Source: Holophaga sp. (GTDB taxonomy: Bacteria; Acidobacteriota; Holophagae; Holophagales; Holophagaceae). Taken from it: a stretch of DNA of 21,346 nt. Of the stretch, positions 1-6,861 are shown one piece after another. Positions within the stretch are counted from its first letter, which is position 1. Every line of letters starts with the position of its first letter. The position numbers were made by a program, and so were the translations under genes. The stretch is from assembly GCA_031292735.1 (NCBI GenBank), contig JARLGP010000007.1:1-21346 (forward strand), given 5' to 3'. Below the pieces are notes generated by a model, which was not told where the DNA came from, did not search any database, and was given only the letters and a program-made list of their open reading frames with translations.

Positions 1-333
1 AGGGCTTCTCCTTTTTGGATAGTCCTCAGAACCAGGCCACTATGGAAATACCGGCCAGAACCGCCAAGAAGAGCCGCCCAATAGCATCCGGAGGGGGTCC
101 AACGGCATCGCCGGCCCCCCCAGCGGCGATCACCGCGCAGGGAAGATGGGCAATCTTCGCCGCCTCCAAATTTGTGCAATCCGATGCAGCCGCGACCTTT
201 AAGGGATCCTGGGCCCTGTGCGCGGGGTTCTCCGCAGGCGTTGCGGGTTCCGCGCGGACCGCGCCGGCTGCGACTGAGCCTCAGGCTATGCAGCCCCGCA
301 ACGCGCTCCAGCGGAAGAGGATCCGCTCTGGTA
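1..333. other. Left flank, no recognised gene
   Basis: I recognise no gene in this stretch. A minus-strand frame is open from about 280 down to a TGA at 26-28. It would end in a hydrophobic run (GRLFLAVLAGISIVAWF) resembling a membrane helix, but it has no convincing start or ribosome binding site and I recognise no family. It could be the decayed 3' end of a membrane-protein gene or chance openness in high-GC DNA. The stretch ends exactly where a Tn3-type inverted repeat begins. Confidence 0.3.
329..333. repeat. Target-site duplication TGGTA, left
   Basis: TGGTA directly abuts the left inverted repeat that begins GGGGTC. The same five bases directly abut the right inverted repeat at 2781-2785, in direct orientation. 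Direct rather than inverted orientation excludes it being part of the inverted repeat and fits a 5-bp target duplication. Confidence 0.65.
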
Positions 334-371
334 GGGGTCACGGCACCGAAGGGGAATTTACGTACGCTAAG
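334..371 (+). repeat. Tn3-type 38-bp terminal inverted repeat, left end
   Basis: This 38-bp end starts GGGGTCACGG and ends ACGCTAAG. It differs at one position from the copy at 2505-2542 and at four positions from the inverted copy at 2743-2780. Similarity to the right end extends inward to 427, including a shared block CAAGATGGATGGCCAAGAA near 409-427. Confidence 0.75.
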
Positions 372-427
372 AAATATTCATCAGGTGGGTGTCGGCCTTT
401 GGGGGGGGCAAGATGGATGGCCAAGAA

Positions 428-951
428 GTAACCGGTCCATCGTCCTTCTCTCCCTTTTCAGTAGCAGGAGTGAGTGGACGCACCCCTGCGGTTTTGGGGC
501 AGGATTTGGCAGCGGGCTCCCCGCGCAAAAACTATAGTTTTAGCGCTACCCTGAATGGGCCTCGGAAACCCGCATGAACAGGTGCTTTCCCGGACCCCAA
601 ATTGGTGGGGGTTTTGCGCCGGGGGTCGCCCGCCGGCCAACCGGACCCAGCAGATCGTCCTGCCGGGCATCCCAAAATTGCCCACCTTCCGCCGCACCAC
701 CCCGATCACTCCCTACCAGAAGCGGGTCTATGACCTGCTCCAGCTCAGCACACCGTAGCCAGTTCAGCGACACGCCCGCCCCCGGAAACACACTGGGGAC
801 GGGACGCTCAACTCACGTAAGAACTCCGGATTCGTCCAGGGGTGGCGAAGCATCATCGCTTCTCAACGACGGGCCGATTTTCCTGACAGACAGTGCCCCT
901 CAAACCGGATAAAGTGATTCTTTATATACAGTCCAGGGGAATGGGGATTAC
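428..951. other. Non-coding leader upstream of the propeller gene
   Basis: I recognise no gene here. Several short frames are open on both strands, but none has a ribosome binding site or a familiar motif. The last part (about 905-930) is locally AT-rich (GGATAAAGTGATTC, TTTATATACA) in an otherwise GC-rich stretch, and is the likeliest promoter for the gene starting at 952. No clear -35/-10 pair can be assigned. Confidence 0.35.
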
Positions 952-2232
952 ATGCGATCAATAGATATGGCTGGCCTGCTGGTCTGTGTAGCATTGGGGT
1001 CCAACTTGGCGTGCACGAGCACGTCCCCGCGCCTCTACGACAACACCGCCACCCCCACCACAGCGCCAACCATTACCAGTGCCGACCAGGCAAGGTTCCA
1101 TGAGGGCACCTTGGGGACCTTCACGGTTACCACTACCGGCACACCCGCCCCCACCCTCACTTTGGGGGGGACTCTGCCCCTGGGGACGACCTTCAATCCC
1201 TCTACCGGCGTGCTGAGCGGAGTTCCGGCCACCGGAAGCCACGGTACCTACTCCCTAACCTTCACTGCCTCCAACGGCACCAATCCCGAGGGGGCCCAGA
1301 ACTTCTCCCTGGTGATCACTGAGCCCACTGGCACCATTACCGAGTTCTCTACTGGCATCACCGCAAGCAGCTCTCCATCCTTCATCACCGCAGGACCCGA
1401 TGGCAATCTCTGGTTCACAGAAGCGGACGGCAACAAGATTGGAAGAATCACCCCCACCGGCGCCATCACCGAGTTCTCTGCTGGCATCACCGCTAGCAGC
1501 GGGCCAGCTGGCATCACCGCAGGGCCCGACGGCAATCTCTGGTTCACAGAATATCGCGGCCACAAGATTGGAAGAATCACCCCCACCGGCGCCATCACTG
1601 AGTTCTCTGCTGGCATCACCGCTAGCAGCGGGCCAGTCGGCATCACCGCAGGGTCCGACGGCAATCTCTGGTTCACAGAAAAGTCTGCCGACAAGATTGG
1701 AAGGATTACCCCCGCTGGCACCATCACCGAGTTCTCTGCTGGCATCACGGCAAACAGCCAACCAGAATTCATCACCGCAGGGCCCGACGGCAATCTCTGG
1801 TTCACAGAAATAGGTGGCGACAAGATTGGAAGAATCACCCCCACCGGCGCCATCACCGAGTTCTCTGCTGGCATCACGGCAAATAGCCATCTGATTGGCA
1901 TCACCGCAGGGCCCGACGGCAATCTCTGGTTCACAGAAGAGAACGGCAACAAGATTGGAAGAATCACCCCTACCGGCGCCATCACCGAGTTCTCTGCTGG
2001 CATCACCGCTAGCAGCGGGCCAGTTGGCATCACCGCAGGGCCCGACGGAAATCTCTGGTTCACAGAATATGTCGGCAACAAGATTGGAAGAATCACCCCC
2101 ACCGGCGCCATTACCGAGTTCTCCGCTGGCATCACCGCAAGTAGCACGCCAGTCGTCATCACCGCAGGGCCCGACGGCAATATCTGGTTCACAGAAGAGA
2201 GTGGCAACAAGATCGGCCTCATCGTGCCCTGA
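952..2232 (+). CDS. Exported putative-Ig plus seven-bladed Vgb-like beta-propeller protein
   Basis: This 426-residue protein starts with a short hydrophobic leader (residues 7-20). Cys21 sits in a poor lipobox (NLAC), so it could be a lipoprotein or simply secreted. Residues about 38-126 form a putative Ig domain of the He_PIG type, with the hallmark LPLGTTFNPSTGVLSGVP. Residues 129-426 are seven 43-residue repeats with the core ITAGPDGNLWFTE and KIGRITPTGAITEF, as in the virginiamycin B lyase (Vgb) propeller superfamily. The repeats start with strand D (ITEF) and the protein ends with strand C (KIGLIVP), so the first ITEF strand can close the last blade. The start is supported by GGGGA upstream. 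The role is probably binding at or outside the cell surface. Lyase activity is not supported, because the repeats lack the asymmetry expected of a catalytic site. Confidence 0.8.
   Translation: MRSIDMAGLLVCVALGSNLACTSTSPRLYDNTATPTTAPTITSADQARFHEGTLGTFTVTTTGTPAPTLTLGGTLPLGTTFNPSTGVLSGVPATGSHGTYSLTFTASNGTNPEGAQNFSLVITEPTGTITEFSTGITASSSPSFITAGPDGNLWFTEADGNKIGRITPTGAITEFSAGITASSGPAGITAGPDGNLWFTEYRGHKIGRITPTGAITEFSAGITASSGPVGITAGSDGNLWFTEKSADKIGRITPAGTITEFSAGITANSQPEFITAGPDGNLWFTEIGGDKIGRITPTGAITEFSAGITANSHLIGITAGPDGNLWFTEENGNKIGRITPTGAITEFSAGITASSGPVGITAGPDGNLWFTEYVGNKIGRITPTGAITEFSAGITASSTPVVITAGPDGNIWFTEESGNKIGLIVP
1336..2232 (+). repeat. Seven tandem 129-bp repeats encoding propeller blades
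   Basis: Units begin at 1336, 1465, 1594, 1723, 1852, 1981 and 2110; the last is cut by the stop codon. All have the same length. Shared codons are mostly identical even at third positions. Differences cluster in two short windows: repeat residues 11-16 (for example SSGPVG, NSQPEF, NSHLIG) and residues 30-34 (for example YRGHK, KSADK, ENGNK). This implies recent duplication or ongoing gene conversion, with variation kept at those two places. Confidence 0.9.
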
Positions 2233-2258
2233 CAGACCATCTGTGGTGAACAAACGAC

Positions 2259-2480
2259 CGTTTCCCTTTCGTGAAAGCGAGCATTGAACCGGGTTCGACC
2301 GTCATCACGGATGGCTGGAACGGCTACATAGGCATTGAAGCCGAAGGATACCCGCGGTACGAAGCGCTGGAGAAACAGCATCCCGAGTCCATCACCGGGC
2401 ATCTCTACGGCATTCCGGATTGGCCTGTTGATTCTGCCGAAGCCACACTGGGCCGGCCATCCGACATACATGGCTCATGA
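2259..2480 (+). pseudogene. IS1595-type (ISXO2-like) transposase remnant
   Basis: In the frame around 2262-2345 the translation reads FVKASIEPGSTVITDGWNGY. This matches the DDE segment of IS1595-family transposases, where a conserved V-x-TDGW-x-GY block carries a catalytic aspartate. There is no upstream catalytic domain and the C-terminal part is scrambled. DNA near 2410-2470 still resembles the family's RVASLLKRWLLGTHQG region, but only across frame changes. The piece begins just after the propeller stop codon, so the sequence between them is a scar. I see neither IS end. It is non-functional. Confidence 0.6.
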
Positions 2481-2504
2481 ATTCATCCCAAATCGGGTGT
2501 GTTT

Positions 2505-2542
2505 GGGGTCACGGCACCGAAGAGGAATTTACGTACGCTAAG
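2505..2542 (+). repeat. Third Tn3-type 38-bp end, internal copy
   Basis: It matches the left end at 334-371 at 37 of 38 positions and has the same orientation. Similarity to the left end continues to 2552 (46 of 48). With the inverted copy at 2743-2780 it encloses 276 bp of non-coding DNA. No 5-bp duplication flanks the 2505-2780 pair (TGTTT against TGGTA). Confidence 0.75.
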
Positions 2543-2742
2543 CAATATTCATAAAATCAAAGCCGATTAGGCTTGGTTTGCCTGTATTGCATGAATTATT
2601 AAATTGTCAAGATGGGTACACCCAATTGGGCCATGGCCAGAACGGGTGGCTAGAAGGGGTAATCCCGATCTAAATTGGCCTCTGGGTTCTTGGCCATCCA
2701 TCTTGGCCCCTCCGAAAGCCAGTTCCGGCCCGATGAGCGTTT

Positions 2743-2780
2743 CCTAGCGTACGTAAATTTTCTTTCGGTGCCGTGACCCC
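2743..2780 (-). repeat. Tn3-type 38-bp terminal inverted repeat, right end
   Basis: Read on the minus strand it starts GGGGTCACGGCACCGAA and ends ACGCTAGG. The inner terminus has drifted from TAAG to TAGG. Similarity to the left end extends inward to 2687. Confidence 0.72.
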
Positions 2781-2785
2781 TGGTA
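2781..2785. repeat. Target-site duplication TGGTA, right
   Basis: This is a direct copy of 329-333, immediately outside the right inverted repeat. Confidence 0.65.
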
Positions 2786-2927
2786 CAGAGTTCTCTTGTT
2801 CACTAAACTTTTGCCACATGGTTGGAGCAGCCGTGAGCATGCCTTGCCCTCCTCAAACTGGATCAGCGATCCCGAGGACGGCCGGAGCCCACAGCCGGGG
2901 ATTTTTGATCCGTTTTCTTATCCCCTC

Positions 2928-3054
2928 CATCCCCGTCCATCCGGTTCATCCCCGTCGAGAAAAAGCTGATGATGATGCCGACGCACAGTGTTTCTGCGCC
3001 TGGACAGCACTCTTGGTTTTTGTTCGACGGGGATGAACCGGATGAACGGGGATG
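2928..3054. repeat. Inverted repeat, 31-bp arms with 65-bp loop
   Basis: The arm at 2928-2958 (CATCCCCGTCCATCCGGTTC...) pairs with 3024-3054 with one mismatch. Each arm itself contains a tandem-like motif (GGATGAACCGGATGAACGGG). It lies in the gap between the Tn3-like element and the gabD terminator. It could be an intergenic palindromic repeat family or a very large hairpin. No gene is recognised in 2786-3129. Confidence 0.7.
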
Positions 3055-3129
3055 AAAAACGATGAAAGAAGGCTTGCTGGCTCTTCTGCGGCGCGTTGAT
3101 CTGGATTGGGGGGTGGGCAAGCTGCCGAC

Positions 3130-3170
3130 AAAACGAAAGGGGCCGAACGCCGAAATGGCCGCTCGCCCCC
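3130..3170 (-). terminator. Probable terminator of the gabT-lrp-gabD operon
   Basis: Downstream of the gabD stop on the minus strand, a GC-rich stem (GGGGCGAGCG pairing with CGTTCGGCCCC, with a small bulge) is followed by TTTCGTTTT. The form is that of a rho-independent terminator with a slightly interrupted T tract. Confidence 0.5.
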
Positions 3171-3207
3171 TCCTTCTATTTATTAAAAATATTCAGAGAA
3201 CTTAATA

Positions 3208-4662
3208 CTAGCCGATGCCGATGCAGAGGTATTTGACCTCCAGGAATTCCTCGATGCCGTACTTGGAGCCTTCCCGTCCGAGCCCGGATTCCTTCACCCC
3301 GCCGAAGGGCGCCACGGTGGAGGAGACCAGGCCGGCGTTGATGCCGACGATGCCGTATTCCAGCGCCTCGGACACCCGCCAACTGCGGGCCAGATCCCGG
3401 GTGTAGAGGTAGGAGGCCAGGCCGTAGGGGGTGTCGTTGGCCATCCGGATGGCCTCGTCCTCGGTGTGGAAGCGGAACAGCGGGGCCACCGGGCCGAAGG
3501 TCTCCTCCCGGGTCACCGCCATCTGCGGGGTGACTTCCGCCAGGATGGTCGGCTGGAAGTAGGTGCCGCCCAGAGCATGGCGCTGGCCGCCCAGCAGGAT
3601 CCGGCCGCCCTTGGCCACGGCGTCGGCGATGTGCTCCTCCACCTTGAGCACGGCGGCCATGTCGATGAGCGGACCCTGCTCCGCCCCGGACGTGAGCCCG
3701 TCGCCCACCTGGAGCCGCTCCACCGCCGCCACCAGCCGCTGGGCGAAGGCGTCGTAGACCCGGTCCTGGACCAGGAACCGGTTGGTGCAGACGCAGGTCT
3801 GGCCGGTGTTGCGGAACTTGGAGGCGATCGCCCCGGCCACCGCCGCATCCAGATCGGCGTCCTCGAACACGATGAACGGGGCGTTGCCGCCCAGCTCCAG
3901 GGACACCTTCTTCACCGTGGCGGCGCACTGTTCCAGCAGCTGCTTGCCGATTTCGGTGGACCCGGTGAAGGTGAGCTTGCGCACCACGGGGTTGGCGCAC
4001 AGCTCCTGGCCGATGGGTCCGGCGGAGCCGGTCACCACGTTGAACACCCCGGCCGGGATTCCGGCCCGCTCGCCCAGCTCGGCCAGGGCCAGGGCCGAAT
4101 AGGGGGTGGCCGAGGCCGGCTTGAGCACCATGGTGCACCCGGCCGCCAGGGCCGGCCCCGCCTTGCGGGTGATCATGGCCGAGGGGAAATTCCACGGGGT
4201 GATGGCCGCCACCACCCCGATGGGCTGCTTGAGCACCACGATCCGCCGGTCGCCGGCGAAGGAGGGGATGGTGTCGCCATAGACCCGCTTGCCCTCCTCG
4301 GCGAACCACTCCAGGAAGGAGGCGGAGTAGGCGATCTCGCCCCGGGATTCGGCCAGGGGCTTGCCCTGTTCCACGGTCATGAGCACGGCCAGGTCCTCCT
4401 GGTTGGCCATGATCAGCTCGAACCAGCGGCGGAGGATGGCCGAGCGTTCCATGGCCGTGCGGGCCCGCCAGGCCGGCAGGGCCGCCTCGGCGGCCAGGAT
4501 GGCCCGGCGGGTTTCGGCGGCCCCCATGCGCGGCACGGTGCCGATGGACTCGCCGCTGGCCGGATCCACCACCGGAATCGTCTGGCCGGAATCCGCCTGG
4601 ACCCAGCTCCCGTCCACATAGCAGGCCTGGCGGAACAAGTTTTGATCTTTCAGGGAATGCAT
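3208..4662 (-). CDS. gabD: NAD(P)-dependent succinate-semialdehyde dehydrogenase
   Basis: This 484-residue protein has the usual length for GabD. It oxidises succinate semialdehyde to succinate in the cytoplasm, the second step of GABA use. Visible motifs are the cofactor-domain signature TPWNFP (155-160), FTGSTEIG (232-239), catalytic Glu256 in LELGG, catalytic Cys290 in GQTCVC, and EETFGP. The paired Cys290/Cys292 resembles the redox-sensitive pair described for mammalian SSADH. The ATG at 4660-4662 is preceded by a strong AGGAGG. It is the last gene of a minus-strand operon after gabT and lrp, with a terminator-like hairpin beyond its stop. A related omega-semialdehyde (for example glutarate semialdehyde) is possible as substrate. 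Confidence 0.9.
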   Translation of the reverse strand: MHSLKDQNLFRQACYVDGSWVQADSGQTIPVVDPASGESIGTVPRMGAAETRRAILAAEAALPAWRARTAMERSAILRRWFELIMANQEDLAVLMTVEQGKPLAESRGEIAYSASFLEWFAEEGKRVYGDTIPSFAGDRRIVVLKQPIGVVAAITPWNFPSAMITRKAGPALAAGCTMVLKPASATPYSALALAELGERAGIPAGVFNVVTGSAGPIGQELCANPVVRKLTFTGSTEIGKQLLEQCAATVKKVSLELGGNAPFIVFEDADLDAAVAGAIASKFRNTGQTCVCTNRFLVQDRVYDAFAQRLVAAVERLQVGDGLTSGAEQGPLIDMAAVLKVEEHIADAVAKGGRILLGGQRHALGGTYFQPTILAEVTPQMAVTREETFGPVAPLFRFHTEDEAIRMANDTPYGLASYLYTRDLARSWRVSEALEYGIVGINAGLVSSTVAPFGGVKESGLGREGSKYGIEEFLEVKYLCIGIG

Positions 4663-4763
4663 GCGATACCTCCTCGATCATTTCGTTGCGGAAGACAGCA
4701 CCGCGGCTCTCCAGGGAGAACCACGGCGCCTCGAACCAGGACCCCGACCACCAGCTGGGGGAA

Positions 4764-5267
4764 TCAGTCCTTGGGCATTTCCACCACCACCGACAGCGGA
4801 TATTCCGTCTTGATGATGGGAGTTTTTAAAACTATAAAACTAAAATATTTGACGATCCCGAGCTCACGGGCCAGCAGGTTGTCCATCAGCGTCTGGTATT
4901 CGGAGATGCTGCGGGTGATGAACTTCAGCAGGTAGTCGAAACCGCCGCTGACCAGGTGGGCTTCCATCAGTTCAGGCTGGGCTGCCATGGCGGATTCGAA
5001 GCGGAGGAAATCCTCCCGGCGGTGGTTGGCCAGCGTCACCTGGGTGAACACCACCTGGGGATCGCACAGCTTGACCAGGTTCAGGTGGGCGCTGTAGCCC
5101 GTGATGTACCCCGCCGTCTCAAGCCGCCGCACCCGATGCAGGCAGGGGCTTGGCGAAAGCCCGACCGTTTCGGCCAAGTCGTTGTTGCCCATCCGGCCCT
5201 GACGCTGCAGTTCGGCCAGGATATGGATGTCGATGCGATCCAGCTTCAACGCCTTGATCGAAGGCAC
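4764..5267 (-). CDS. Lrp/AsnC-family transcriptional regulator (gab operon copy)
   Basis: This 167-residue protein has an N-terminal winged helix-turn-helix (about residues 9-60, with LSPSPCLHRVRRLE as the recognition region) and a C-terminal RAM ligand-binding domain (about 72-150). Lrp/AsnC proteins sense amino acids and bind DNA as multimers. The start is a GTG at 5265-5267, preceded by AGGGAGA. It lies between gabT and gabD in the same orientation, so it probably controls this operon, perhaps in response to GABA or a related amino acid. It is about 73% identical (110 of 150 aligned residues, counted by eye) to the second Lrp at 20587-21081. Confidence 0.9.
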   Translation of the reverse strand: MPSIKALKLDRIDIHILAELQRQGRMGNNDLAETVGLSPSPCLHRVRRLETAGYITGYSAHLNLVKLCDPQVVFTQVTLANHRREDFLRFESAMAAQPELMEAHLVSGGFDYLLKFITRSISEYQTLMDNLLARELGIVKYFSFIVLKTPIIKTEYPLSVVVEMPKD

Positions 5268-5298
5268 GGGCAGTCTCCCTGATGACTTATAGACCAGC

Positions 5299-6642
5299 CT
5301 AACTCAAGACCCTGGTGCAGGAGGCTTCGAAAATGTCCATGGCCTGGGCCATCTGGTCGTCGGTGATCACCAGCGGCATGAGCATCCGGATCACGTTGTC
5401 GAAGACCCCGGCGCCCAGCACGATCAGGCCGCGGTCGAAGCACTCCCGGGTGATGCGCTTCACCGCTTCGGGGTACGGTTCCTTGGTGCGCGGGTCCTTG
5501 ACGAACTCCACGCCGATCATGGCGCCCAGCGCGCGGATGTCGCCCAGGGCCGGAAGCTTCGCCTGCATGGCCCGCAGCCGGCCCATGACGTATTGGTTGA
5601 TCTTTTCGGCGCGTCCGCCCAGGTCCTGGGTTTCATAGTAGTCCAGGGCCGCCACGCCGGCGGCGCAGGATACCGGGTTGCCGCTGAAGGTCCCGCCAAG
5701 CTGGCCGGGGGCCGGGGCGTCCATGATCTCGGCGCGGCCCACCACCCCGCTGAGGGGCATGCCGGCGGCGATGGACTTGGCACAGGCCAGCAGATCCGGC
5801 ACCACCCCGCTCTGGCTCACCGCGAACGGCTTGCCGCTGCGGTAGAAGCCAGTCTGGACCTCGTCGGCCACGAACAGGATGCCGTGCTCGGCGCAGATGG
5901 CCTTGAGCCCGGGCAGGAACTCCTTGGGCGGCACCACGATCCCGCCTTCCCCGTGCACCGGTTCGATGACCATCGCGGCCACCTCGGCGGGATCCACCTC
6001 CCCCTTGAAGAACGGCTTGAACTGCTCCAGGCAGTGCATGCCGCAACCCGGGTAGGTGGAATTCCAGGGGCAGCGGTAGCAGTAGGCGGTGGCGGCGCGG
6101 TGGATGCCGGGCGCCGAGGGCCCGAAGCCGACCTTGTACGGCTTGAGTTTGTAGGTGAGCGAGGCGGTCAGCATGGTGCGGCCGTGGTAGGCGCAGCCGA
6201 AGCAGATCACCGCGTCGCGTTTGGTGGCGATGCGGGCGATCTTGACCGCGTTTTCCACGCACTCCGAGCCGCTGTTGAAGAAGGCGGCCTTCTTCTTGAA
6301 ATCGCCCGGGGCCAGCTTCACCACCTTCTCGGCCAGGGCCACGTACGGCTGGTGCGGCATCTGGTGGAAGAAGGTGTGCAGGTACTTGTCCGCCTGGGCC
6401 TTGATGGCATCCACCACCGGCTGCGGGCGGTGGCCGCCGTTGAGCACGCCCACTCCGGCGAAGCAGTCGAGGTAGATGTTGCCGTCCAGGTCCTGGATCA
6501 CCGCTCCCTTGGCCTCGGCGGCGAACACTTCGTTCACGATCGCCACGCCTCTGGGAATGCAATCCGCGGCCTTGGCCAGCCACTCCTTGGTGGTGCCGCT
6601 CTTGCCATGGGTGACATCGGCCAATTCGTTTCCTGTAAGCAT
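5299..6642 (-). CDS. gabT: Class III aminotransferase, probably 4-aminobutyrate transaminase
   Basis: This 447-residue PLP enzyme should transfer the amino group of GABA (or a similar omega-amino acid) to 2-oxoglutarate, giving succinate semialdehyde for the dehydrogenase downstream. It shows FFNSGSECVENAVKIAR (121-137), the cofactor aspartate in ADEVQTG (Asp260) and the PLP lysine Lys289 in AKSIAAGMP. The ATG follows AAAGGAG. A cysteine-rich insert reads C188-x2-C191-x8-C200-x3-C204. Pig GABA transaminase carries an iron-sulfur cluster on a CxxC pair, so a metal site is conceivable here. It is first in the gabT-lrp-gabD operon. The acid substrate cannot be fixed from sequence alone. Confidence 0.87.
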   Translation of the reverse strand: MLTGNELADVTHGKSGTTKEWLAKAADCIPRGVAIVNEVFAAEAKGAVIQDLDGNIYLDCFAGVGVLNGGHRPQPVVDAIKAQADKYLHTFFHQMPHQPYVALAEKVVKLAPGDFKKKAAFFNSGSECVENAVKIARIATKRDAVICFGCAYHGRTMLTASLTYKLKPYKVGFGPSAPGIHRAATAYCYRCPWNSTYPGCGMHCLEQFKPFFKGEVDPAEVAAMVIEPVHGEGGIVVPPKEFLPGLKAICAEHGILFVADEVQTGFYRSGKPFAVSQSGVVPDLLACAKSIAAGMPLSGVVGRAEIMDAPAPGQLGGTFSGNPVSCAAGVAALDYYETQDLGGRAEKINQYVMGRLRAMQAKLPALGDIRALGAMIGVEFVKDPRTKEPYPEAVKRITRECFDRGLIVLGAGVFDNVIRMLMPLVITDDQMAQAMDIFEASCTRVLS

Positions 6643-6861
6643 TGAAGCTCCTTTCGCTGTCCTGATCGCCGGGAGGGGCGGTCAGAGAATCCCATAGGTG
6701 GGGCAAGCAAAAAGATAGTCTTATGCAAAAGCAGGCGTTGCCGTTGTTGATATCGAACGCGGCATAAAATCGTTTTTTCCGGGAGCCATGGACAACCCGG
6801 TAGCAATCCCGGCCGATCCGGTGGCGCTGCGGAGCTGGGCCGGGCCCGGTTTCCTGAGACT

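Larger units (their letters stand above)
334..2780. mobile_element. Tn3-family-derived non-autonomous element with propeller cargo gene
   Basis: The element is bounded by inverted 38-bp ends: GGGGTCACGGCACCGAA..ACGCTAAG at 334-371, and its imperfect reverse complement at 2743-2780 (34 of 38 identical by eye). Similarity continues inward, so that 334-427 and 2687-2780, both 94 bp, align without net gaps. A perfect 5-bp direct repeat TGGTA lies immediately outside both ends (329-333 and 2781-2785). Known for the family: Tn3 elements have 38-bp ends starting GGGG and ending TAAG, and duplicate 5 bp of target. No Tn3 transposase (tnpA, about 1000 codons) or resolvase is present, so the unit would need transposase supplied in trans. 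Inside are an intact propeller gene, an IS1595 transposase remnant and a third copy of the end. The Tn3 assignment rests on end structure alone. Confidence 0.72.
2505..2780. mobile_element. TIME/MITE-like 276-bp inverted-repeat miniature unit
   Basis: Two Tn3-type ends in inverted orientation (33 of 38 identical) enclose about 200 bp without coding potential. This is the architecture of Tn3-derived inverted-repeat miniature elements. The lack of a target duplication around this pair suggests either that it is an older miniature element whose right end is now shared with the larger 334-2780 unit, or that the inner end is a leftover from rearrangement. It is nested within the larger element. 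Confidence 0.4.

Noticed and set aside
546..791. Possible minus-strand small gene in the element leader
   Set aside because: No recognisable motif or ribosome binding site. It overlaps other equally open frames.
952..2232. Virginiamycin B lyase (streptogramin resistance) call for the propeller gene
   Set aside because: It shares the blade motif, but the protein is exported, has an Ig domain and has nearly symmetrical blades. No specific catalytic His/Glu arrangement can be identified.
1336..2232. CRISPR-like repeat array
   Set aside because: The period is 129 bp, it is in frame and fully coding, and there is no short repeat/spacer alternation.
334..2780. Autonomous Tn3 transposon with tnpA and resolvase
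   Set aside because: There is no frame long enough for a Tn3 transposase and no serine recombinase. Only the ends fit the family.
3466..4935. Long plus-strand open frame opposite gabD
   Set aside because: It is the shadow of the GabD codons. Its composition is dominated by G, H and L repeats and it has no motif.
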